Under the pieces are notes generated by a model. It saw only the letters and a list, made by a program, of their open reading frames with translations, made no database searches and had not been told where the DNA came from. A stretch of 5,311 nt of DNA from Bryobacterales bacterium (lineage in GTDB: Bacteria > Acidobacteriota > Terriglobia > Bryobacterales > Bryobacteraceae), in assembly GCA_003132865.1 (NCBI GenBank), contig PKYZ01000934.1:537-5847 (forward strand), in the 5' to 3' direction. The position numbers were made by a program, and so were the translations under genes. Below are positions 1-4,812 of the stretch, piece by piece (the first letter of the stretch is position 1; every line of letters starts with the position of its first letter).

Positions 1-20
1 TCTGTGTCCATCTGTGGTTT
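1..20. repeat. TCTGTG-type short repeat at window edge
   Basis: The first 20 bases contain TCTGTG twice at a 10-base period (positions 1 and 11), followed by GTTT. The phrase resembles a short sequence I remember as scattered in gaps of acidobacterial, planctomycete and verrucomicrobial genomes, but that is recollection and is not shown by this window. It is cut by the window edge, so its full extent is unknown. It lies upstream of the DinB-like gene and does not look like a promoter. Confidence 0.35.
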
Positions 21-65
21 CAAGGTTGCTTGGCTGTGGGCGCACGTGCTAGAAATGTTTCTATC

Positions 66-575
66 ATGCCGATGAGCCAAGCCCTGTTACCCGAGTTCGA
101 TCACGAAATGGCCAACACCCGCAAAGCTTTGGAGCGCGTGCCCGAGGAGAAGTTCGGCTGGAAGCCGCACGAAAAATCCATGACTCTGGGCCGCCTGGCC
201 ACGCATGTGGCCGAGCTGACTGGATGGGTTCCCACCACCCTCGAATCCGAATCGTTTGATTTTGCGCCGCCGGGCGCGCCTCCCATTCAGCCCAAGACCG
301 CGGGATCGCGGGCCGAGCTTCTGGAAATGTTCGATAAGAATGTGGCGACCGCCCGCGCCGCCATCAGCGGAGCCAGCGACGCGCAATTGATGGTGCCGTG
401 GACCCTGCTGGCCGGCGGCAAAACCATTTTTTCTATGCCGCGCATCGCGGTGTTGCGCGGTATGGTGATGAACCACATAATCCACCATCGCGGCCAGCTC
501 ACGGTGTATCTGCGGCTTAACGACGTGCCAGTGCCGGCCCTGTATGGGCCTTCGGCCGACGAACCGAATCCCTAA
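66..575 (+). CDS. DinB-family putative metal-dependent protein
   Basis: This 169-aa protein belongs to the DinB/YfiT-like four-helix-bundle superfamily. Members bind a divalent metal through three histidines; some are thiol-dependent transferases, but most have no known reaction. The expected triad is visible: His47 in the first conserved helix (TLGRLATH), then His137 and His141 in the NHIIHHRGQ motif, which is the hallmark of the family. The length is normal for a single-domain member, and there is no signal peptide, so it should be cytoplasmic. I chose the ATG at 66 because the family-like sequence begins with MPMSQALLPEFDHE. The ATG at 72 is equally possible, and a TTG at 30 would add 12 residues unlike the family. 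No clear Shine-Dalgarno sequence precedes either ATG. The gene stands alone, with a 554-base gap before the next gene. The substrate cannot be predicted. The family call is firm; the start is less so. Confidence 0.9.
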   Translation: MPMSQALLPEFDHEMANTRKALERVPEEKFGWKPHEKSMTLGRLATHVAELTGWVPTTLESESFDFAPPGAPPIQPKTAGSRAELLEMFDKNVATARAAISGASDAQLMVPWTLLAGGKTIFSMPRIAVLRGMVMNHIIHHRGQLTVYLRLNDVPVPALYGPSADEPNP

Positions 576-768
576 ATAACCGCTTGGCAGCAGCCGCTTT
601 CGCTGACTGCGGTCACGCCATCTTGGGCCTCCCCGCGGCACTGAAAACAATGCCCAACGGCAACCGGTCAGCCGCAGCCCGGTCACGGCCGTGCTGTCCT
701 CACATCGGGGTTCGTGCACAAATTCGCCCAACTCCGCCCCAACAACCCAGGGACAATTACCGGACGAA

Positions 769-790
769 GCCAATAAATTGGGGTATTGGC
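769..790. promoter_or_regulatory. Hairpin GCCAATA/TATTGGC with ggggta box
   Basis: A perfect 7-bp inverted repeat (769-775 and 784-790) encloses an 8-base loop, aattgggg. The loop and right arm together form the box aaattggggtatt (775-787), which recurs 23 bases downstream. The reverse complement of its core is TACCCCA, one base off the NarL heptamer consensus TACYYMT. It could be an operator half or simply a hairpin. Nothing here says which gene it would control. Confidence 0.35.
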
Positions 791-803
791 CTTGCGCAAA
801 TAG

Positions 804-834
804 GGGTACTAATCTACGTTTAGCTTTAGTACTC
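804..834. promoter_or_regulatory. Hairpin GTACTAA/TTAGTAC with TACCCCT box
   Basis: Bases 804-812 pair with 826-834 over nine positions, one of them a G-U pair. The loop has a further three-pair stem, CTA/TAG (814-816 with 821-823). The left side contains aggggta (802-808), whose reverse complement TACCCCT fits the NarL/FixJ-type consensus TACYYMT exactly. The box aaataggggtact (798-810) matches the box at 775-787 in 11 of 13 bases, with a 23-base offset. The next gene starts about 300 bases away, which is far for a classical operator. Confidence 0.4.
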
Positions 835-841
835 AGCCTGC

Positions 842-858
842 CCAGACCTCTCGTCTGG
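842..858. repeat. Small perfect hairpin CCAGAC/GTCTGG
   Basis: A perfect 6-bp inverted repeat (842-847 and 853-858) has a 5-base loop, ctctc. No T-run follows, so it is not a standard intrinsic terminator. It lies just after the two box-bearing hairpins. Its role is unknown. Confidence 0.4.
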
Positions 859-1023
859 CGTTACCGGTCAATCCCGCGATTCCGGCTTCTGGTCTGTGAC
901 TTCCAGTTAAGTCGTGTATTTTCAATATCCGCAGCCTCCGCCAAAATTGCGGCCGCAGGCGGTCCGCCGTCGACACCGGTCCGTTTTAGTCACAGGCTGT
1001 CCAATCCGGCGCCGCCGGTGGCA

Positions 1024-1066
1024 GGGCTGTCTTCTGTCTCCTGTATTCTGGCTCCTGTATTCTGGC
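1024..1066. repeat. TCTGT-rich repeat with a perfect 14-bp tandem duplication
   Basis: The unit ctcctgtattctgg is present twice head to tail with no mismatch (1038-1051 and 1052-1065). It is preceded by a partial degenerate copy, ctgtcttctgt (1027-1037). A looser relative with cttctgg and tctgtgacttcc lies at 884-905. The pattern looks like a slippage-grown or dispersed degenerate repeat of the kind seen in gaps of large acidobacterial genomes. That comparison is from memory. It ends about 35 bases before the promoter of the protease gene. Confidence 0.6.
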
Positions 1067-1097
1067 CCCCGGCTTAACATTCGCCTGCCGCCCGCAG

Positions 1098-1121
1098 TGT
1101 TATGATAGTGAGAACCGAGGG
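1098..1121 (+). promoter_or_regulatory. Extended -10 promoter and Shine-Dalgarno of the S41 protease gene
   Basis: TGTTATGAT at 1098-1106 fits the extended -10 form TGnTATAAT with one mismatch in the hexamer. No good -35 lies 16-18 bases upstream. TTAACA at 1074-1079 would need a 21-base spacer, which is too long, and an extended -10 can act without a -35. A transcript would begin near 1112-1114, giving a short leader. GAGGG at 1117-1121 is a Shine-Dalgarno sequence eight bases before the GTG at 1130 and supports that start. A second GTG follows directly at 1133. Confidence 0.55.
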
Positions 1122-1129
1122 CTTGGCGC

Positions 1130-2749
1130 GTGGTGACAGACTCCAACACAACTAAGAAAACCCGTTCCGCGGCATTTGTGCCGCTAGTGATCGTGCTGGG
1201 CGGTTTGATGGCCGGCCTCTGGGGGCCGGGTGTCGCGCATACCGCCACGGGACAATCGGAAGGCGATCTGCGCGGAAACGTGAAATCCTTCGCCTCGGCG
1301 TACGCCCTCATCGAGGAGAATTTCGCGGACGCCATCGCGCCGGACAAGGCTATATATCAGGGCGCCATTCCGGGCATGCTGCGCACGCTCGATCCGCACT
1401 CCAACTTCCTCGATCCCGAAGAGTACCGCCAGCTGCAGCAGAACCAGCGCGGGCAGTATTACGGCGTCGGCATGGAAGTGATGATGGACGGACCGCACGT
1501 GGTGGTGGTGCAGGCGTTTCCGGATTCGCCGGCAGCGCGCGCTGGGCTGCGGCGCGGCGACGTGATTGCCGCCGTGGACGACCACAACGTGGAAGGCGAG
1601 GATTCCGGCGCGGTGGCGGACCGGCTGAAGGGGCCGCGCGGCACGCAGGTGAAAGTCGGGGTGCGCCGCTATGGCGCCGCGAAGACGGTCTCCTTCATGG
1701 TGACGCGCGGCGAAATCTCGCCCAGCGTAGTGGACGCTTTTTGGGTGCGGCCGGGCATCGCTTGTGTGACCATTAAGACCTTTGAAGCCCAGAGCGCCGG
1801 CCGCGACATGGAAGAAGACTTGCTACGGTTGGGCGAGGACAACATCAACGGTCTGATCCTGGACTTGCGTGAGAACCGCGGCGGATTGCTCAACGAAGCC
1901 GTGGAGGTGGCCGGACACTTCCTACGCAAGGAGCAGACAGTGGTCTCGCATCGCGGCCGCTCCGAACCGGAGCAGGTGTTCCGCGCGAAAACGGGCAATC
2001 ATGGCCGGCAATACCCGGTGGTGGTGCTGGTGAACCGGAATACGGCTTCCGCTTCGGAAATCGTCGCGGGGGCGCTGCAGGATCACGACCGGGCCTGGGT
2101 GATGGGCGAAAACACTTTCGGCAAAGGCCTGGTGCAGGCGCAGTTTCCGCTGTCGGAAGACGCCGCGCTGCTGCTGACCATCGCGCGCTACTACACGCCC
2201 AGCGGCCGGCTTATCCAGCGCGATTACTCGAATCGCTCGTTTTTCGATTACTACTATCACAACCGGCAGGAAGACGCGCAGAACTCGAACGACGTGAAGA
2301 TGACGGATAGCGGCCGCACGGTATATGGCGGGGGCGGCATCACTCCGGACGAGAAATTTCCCCCGCAAATGCTAAACGCCTTCCAGCGGCGCGTGGTTCC
2401 TTTCCCCCAGCCTGGCGAGTTCTTTCACTTCGGCTCGGTGTATTTTGGCGCGCAGACGCCGCACTTGCCGCAGGGCTGGTCGCCGGACGACGCCGTGGTC
2501 GCGCGCTTCCGCGACTATCTGCGCCAGCAGGGCATGATTTTCACGGACGCGGAATTCAACGAAAATCGCGCCTGGGTGGAGGATCGGCTGAAGTACGAGC
2601 TGTACTCGCGCGCGTTTGACAAGCGCTCCGCCGACCGCTTGCTCTGGGCCAACGATCCGGAGGTGCGGCAGGCGGTGGAGAGCCTTCCGCGCGCGCACGC
2701 TTTGCTGGAGCAAGTCAAGCGCGCCATGATGCGGCGCGCGGCGGGGTAG
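1130..2749 (+). CDS. Exported PDZ/S41 carboxy-terminal processing protease (CtpA/Prc type)
   Basis: This 539-aa serine protease belongs to family S41, the tail-specific proteases that cut exported proteins from the C-terminus. Residues 14-36 form a hydrophobic stretch after a Lys/Arg-containing start, a signal peptide or membrane anchor. Residues 45-100 are the helical N-terminal part seen in CtpA. A PDZ domain covers about 108-195, with the carboxylate loop YGVGM at 111-115. The S41 core runs from about 200 to 365. Ser307 in NTASASE and Lys332 in FGKGLVQ are 25 residues apart, as in E. coli Prc, and Gln336 fits the third catalytic-site residue, so the enzyme should be active. YYTPSGRLIQ (354-363) is typical of the family. 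Residues 366-539 are an extension longer than in usual CtpA proteins, rich in aromatic residues (FFDYYYHNR at 371-379), and may select substrates. The GTG start is supported by GAGGG upstream. The substrate is unknown. Confidence 0.93.
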   Translation: MVTDSNTTKKTRSAAFVPLVIVLGGLMAGLWGPGVAHTATGQSEGDLRGNVKSFASAYALIEENFADAIAPDKAIYQGAIPGMLRTLDPHSNFLDPEEYRQLQQNQRGQYYGVGMEVMMDGPHVVVVQAFPDSPAARAGLRRGDVIAAVDDHNVEGEDSGAVADRLKGPRGTQVKVGVRRYGAAKTVSFMVTRGEISPSVVDAFWVRPGIACVTIKTFEAQSAGRDMEEDLLRLGEDNINGLILDLRENRGGLLNEAVEVAGHFLRKEQTVVSHRGRSEPEQVFRAKTGNHGRQYPVVVLVNRNTASASEIVAGALQDHDRAWVMGENTFGKGLVQAQFPLSEDAALLLTIARYYTPSGRLIQRDYSNRSFFDYYYHNRQEDAQNSNDVKMTDSGRTVYGGGGITPDEKFPPQMLNAFQRRVVPFPQPGEFFHFGSVYFGAQTPHLPQGWSPDDAVVARFRDYLRQQGMIFTDAEFNENRAWVEDRLKYELYSRAFDKRSADRLLWANDPEVRQAVESLPRAHALLEQVKRAMMRRAAG

Positions 2750-2806
2750 CTCAGTTCAGATTCTGTACTGCTATCCATCAGTTTCTTCGCGCGCCGCGAC
2801 GACTCT

Positions 2807-2850
2807 TGTGGGGCAGCCAATCATGGCTGCCGCCGGCTTTCGAGCCGGCG
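2807..2850. repeat. Two-hairpin repeat unit A (REP-like)
   Basis: The unit opens with TGTGGGGCAG (2807-2816). An 8-bp hairpin follows, GGCAGCCA/TGGCTGCC (2812-2819 with 2824-2831, loop atca). A second 8-bp hairpin follows directly, CGCCGGCT/AGCCGGCG (2831-2838 with 2843-2850, loop ttcg). It sits between convergent genes, so it could stop transcripts from both sides, but no clear T-run follows either hairpin. It resembles short palindromic repeats that I recall from Solibacter-like genomes. Confidence 0.65.
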
Positions 2851-2871
2851 TGCTTGAGTTTCTACATTTTC

Positions 2872-2914
2872 TGTGGGGCAGGTTGTCAACCTGCAGGCCG
2901 ATTGTTAATCGGCC
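2872..2914. repeat. Two-hairpin repeat unit B (REP-like)
   Basis: This second unit starts 65 bases after unit A with the identical 10-base head TGTGGGGCAG (2872-2881). It has the same layout: a hairpin GCAGGT/ACCTGC (2878-2883 with 2889-2894, loop tgtca), then GGCCGATT/AATCGGCC (2896-2903 with 2907-2914, loop gtt). The stem sequences differ from unit A but still pair perfectly. The unit ends 10 bases before the stop codon of the TonB-C gene on the other strand. Confidence 0.65.
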
Positions 2915-2924
2915 CCGTCGCGCC

Positions 2925-4211
2925 TTACTGACTTAACGAAAACTCCACCTCGACCTGCGTGACCACCTCTACGGCCTGCCCGTTCAATAGAGTCGGCGCA
3001 TAGACCCATTGCTTCACCGCCTCCATGGCGGAGGTCGCAAGCAGGGGATGCCCGCTGACAAGCGTGAGGTTCTGAACCGTTCCGTCTTTTCCGATAATCA
3101 CGTTCATCCGCACTACGCCGGAGATGCGCGCCTGCATGGCCAGCGGAGGATAAACCGGCGCTGGCTGCTGGACCAGCTTGGCCTTTTGCACGTTACTCCC
3201 CACGCGAATGCGCTGCGGAGTTGCGCCGTAGGCTGAGCCGCCCGCGGGCCGTTGCATGGGCCGCGTCTGAGGGTGCGGAGCGAACTCGCGATGAGCCTCG
3301 TTGGCGGCGTGGGACGCCTTGATCATATCCTCGATCTGTTGCTCCGGCACGCTCAACCAGATCGTCGTAACCGGCCCCTCAGCCGTCACGTTCAGGTTCT
3401 TCAATAGCGCCGCGGCCGGCACATACACGTCGTTCGGAATAAACAGGTCCCCCGCACTAGCAAACGAACGGAGCACACTCGCCAGCGCCGCGGCGTCCTG
3501 GTCCGTCGGCGAGACAGCCTGCAGACTCACCACCACGTTGGCCCCGAACTTCACGCCACCGCTGGCCTGCTGCACCTTGCTCAGCACCGCGAATGGGCCC
3601 GGACCCGCTCCCGTAGCCCCCGGCGCCTGCGGCTGCAACTGGGAAAGCGGCGCCATCGAGACGAACCAGGCATCCTCGGTAGTGCTCAACTGGTTCACCT
3701 GCACCGCCAGGGCGGAGCTGATGGCCGTCGGAGCCGACATGCGGTCGATGGCGGCGCGCACGCCTGCGGCATCCCCGGCAATCGCCAAAGTGGAATCCGG
3801 GAACGCCATAGAATCCTGCTTCGGTTTTCCTATGATCGAAACGCCTTTGTACGTTTCGATTGTCGCGCCGCCGGCCTGAGCCGCCTCCAGGATCTTGGGC
3901 ACATCGAAAGCGCCACGCGCCAGGATGATACCAGAGCCGCTGCCCGGCTGCCCATTCGAAGACACCAGTATTTCCCGCAGATCCCGGCGCGGATCGAAGC
4001 CCGCGGTTTCAATCAGCTTTTCGAGACCGCTGTAGGGCAGTTGGCCGGTTTGCGCCAGAAGATACTGGCCGAGCGGAGAGAGCATCACCTGCTCGACGTT
4101 GACTCCGGCCATCACTTGGGAATCCGGCATGGCCAGACTGACGAGTTCGGGATCGGCGGCGAACAGCGAGCCGGTCAGGACAGTTACGGCGGCGAACAGG
4201 CGTAAACGCAT
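2925..4211 (-). CDS. Exported protein with unknown N-terminal region and C-terminal TonB domain
   Basis: This 428-aa protein begins with a signal peptide (MRLRLFAAVTVLTGSLFA, likely cut near Ala18/Ala19), so it is exported. Residues 20-300 form a region I do not recognise, with alternating beta-like and helical stretches and no catalytic motif I can name. A linker rich in Pro, His, Arg and Gly (about 305-335) follows. Residues 340-426 are a TonB C-terminal domain, with PVYPPLAMQARISGVV at 352-367, GKDGTV at 374-379 and the AVKQWVYAPTLLNGQ segment at 398-412. Ordinary TonB has an N-terminal membrane anchor that contacts ExbB/ExbD and a long Pro-rich spacer. Here the signal seems cleavable and the spacer is short, so energy transduction is doubtful; binding to a partner is more likely. 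I chose the ATG at 4211 because the signal peptide starts there and AAGGAAAGG lies six bases upstream; an in-frame extension to 4364 is not protein-like. It converges with the S41 protease gene. Confidence 0.85.
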   Translation of the reverse strand: MRLRLFAAVTVLTGSLFAADPELVSLAMPDSQVMAGVNVEQVMLSPLGQYLLAQTGQLPYSGLEKLIETAGFDPRRDLREILVSSNGQPGSGSGIILARGAFDVPKILEAAQAGGATIETYKGVSIIGKPKQDSMAFPDSTLAIAGDAAGVRAAIDRMSAPTAISSALAVQVNQLSTTEDAWFVSMAPLSQLQPQAPGATGAGPGPFAVLSKVQQASGGVKFGANVVVSLQAVSPTDQDAAALASVLRSFASAGDLFIPNDVYVPAAALLKNLNVTAEGPVTTIWLSVPEQQIEDMIKASHAANEAHREFAPHPQTRPMQRPAGGSAYGATPQRIRVGSNVQKAKLVQQPAPVYPPLAMQARISGVVRMNVIIGKDGTVQNLTLVSGHPLLATSAMEAVKQWVYAPTLLNGQAVEVVTQVEVEFSLSQ

Positions 4212-4429
4212 GGGGCACCTTTCCTTACCACCTATGGTAACGCAGCCGCCACCGATAGAGTTAGAGATAGAGCTCAAATGGATAATTCGACTGGAGAAGA
4301 TGATTTTTCGCGGACGGGGAATTCTTCGCCAGCGCCGGCACGGCGGCGAATTCGGCGAAGACACCGCGTCCGGCGATCACAAGGCAGAAAGCAAGAGACG
4401 CAGGCGAAAATCAAGACCAGCAACACGGT
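4212..4429. other. Gap between RHH-like and TonB-C genes
   Basis: This 218-base gap has no gene I would defend on either strand. Besides the dyad next to the TonB-C start, it carries three near-identical hexamers on the - strand (ctctat, ctctaa, ctctat; about 4256-4273). A larger inverted repeat, CTTCGCC (4324-4330) and GGCGAAG (4354-4360), encloses a smaller CGCC/GGCG stem (4333-4336 with 4342-4345). The hairpin lies 70-106 bases downstream of the RHH-like stop codon but lacks a following T-run on the - strand. The gap is long enough for the TonB-C gene to have its own promoter, but I find no convincing one. Confidence 0.45.
4218..4240 (-). promoter_or_regulatory. Dyad adjoining the Shine-Dalgarno of the TonB-C gene
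   Basis: On the - strand the order is TTACCATAGGTGGTAA (4240-4225), then AAGGAAAGG (4226-4218), six bases, and the ATG. The dyad has perfect 6-bp arms, TTACCA and TGGTAA, around four bases. Its last two bases are also the first two of the Shine-Dalgarno stretch. It could be a repressor site or an RNA hairpin that limits ribosome access. TACCAT inside it also resembles a -10, but no -35 is placed to match. I cannot assign a regulator. Confidence 0.45.
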
Positions 4430-4708
4430 TTACGATCCGGCGGTGCTTTTAGCATTGTTCACTCCTTCCAGAACAGATTGGAGGCGAAGCATGGTGGCTT
4501 GTAGTTCGGTCATGCTTTGCTTGATCGAGCTAAACGTCTGCTCGACATGGTTTCCGGCAGCCCGCGAATTGAGAGCATTCAGCACCTCGCCGCGGGTGAA
4601 GTCGGAGAGATTGCGGGCGCAATTGCGCTCCGAAGCGGCTTTCAGCATCTGGTATTCGTCCTGGGTCAGGCGAAATATTACCGAGCGGTCTCTTCGGTTA
4701 CGGCACAT
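4430..4708 (-). CDS. Small ribbon-helix-helix-like protein with coiled-coil tail
   Basis: This 92-aa protein starts with a basic segment (MCRNRRDR) followed by SVIFRLTQDEYQMLKAA, a beta-strand and helix, then ARNLSDFTRGEVLNAL, a second helix. Together (about 8-46) they look like the ribbon-helix-helix fold of CopG/Arc or MobC-type DNA-binding proteins, which act as dimers. Residues 55-82 are rich in Gln, Leu and Met with heptad-like spacing and probably form a coiled coil. The ATG at 4708 is fixed on its upstream side by an in-frame TGA two codons earlier. No strong Shine-Dalgarno precedes it; GGAG lies 13 bases upstream, further than usual. It may regulate a neighbour or be a relic of a mobilisation gene. 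The gene follows the collagen-like gene by 104 bases on the same strand. The fold is inferred by eye and no function is proven. Confidence 0.65.
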   Translation of the reverse strand: MCRNRRDRSVIFRLTQDEYQMLKAASERNCARNLSDFTRGEVLNALNSRAAGNHVEQTFSSIKQSMTELQATMLRLQSVLEGVNNAKSTAGS

Positions 4709-4812
4709 AGCTCAAGTAGTGCTCCAACAGTCATGAAAAGACGGGCCATTTGCGCGTGCGGAGCGCCCTCGACGGCACAGACCATCTCGTGGTTGACAAC
4801 CGTTCCAATCGC

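Larger units (their letters stand above)
576..1129. other. Intergenic region with repeats and hairpins, no gene seen
   Basis: This 554-base gap separates two same-strand genes. Open frames of up to 128 codons exist here (for example 691-1077 on +), but their translations are rich in Arg, Pro and Ser, match no family I know, and run through repeats. I treat them as noncoding. The gap holds two hairpins (769-790, 804-834) linked to two ggggta boxes, a third hairpin (842-858), TCTGT-rich stretches (884-905, 1024-1066), a small CCGGC/GCCGG hairpin (1006-1018), and the promoter of the protease gene at its right end. CCGGTCA occurs three times (664, 679, 864). I see no intrinsic terminator after the DinB-like gene. 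Confidence 0.6.

Noticed and set aside
87..773. 228-codon open frame on - opposite the DinB-like gene
   Set aside because: It is the antisense shadow of a well-supported DinB-like gene. Its His/Arg/Gly-rich product fits GC-rich antisense translation.
691..1077. 128-codon open frame on + in the gap before the protease gene
   Set aside because: The translation is Arg/Pro/Ser-rich, low in structure and runs through degenerate repeats and hairpins. No ribosome binding site or family resemblance was seen.
2741..2765. ggggtagctcagttc resembles the 5' D-arm part of a tRNA gene
   Set aside because: It overlaps the stop codon of the protease gene, and no matching acceptor stem, anticodon arm or TTCGAATCC-type T-arm follows within 90 bases.
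2831..2870. Hairpin followed by a T-containing stretch as a classic intrinsic terminator for the protease gene
   Set aside because: The bases after the stem are gtttc-like and mixed, without a run of T directly after the hairpin. It is better described as a repeat unit that may also affect transcript ends.
3301..3879. 192-codon open frame on + opposite the TonB-C gene
   Set aside because: It is the antisense shadow of a gene with a signal peptide, Shine-Dalgarno and recognised C-terminal domain.
4212..4364. In-frame N-terminal extension of the TonB-C protein to an ATG at 4364
   Set aside because: The added 51 residues would bury the signal peptide, are Arg/Pro/Ser-rich, and the Shine-Dalgarno sits before the ATG at 4211.
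4278..4736. 152-codon open frame on + across the RHH-like gene
   Set aside because: Its product is Arg/Ser-rich with no recognisable domain, and it lies opposite the more protein-like RHH frame.
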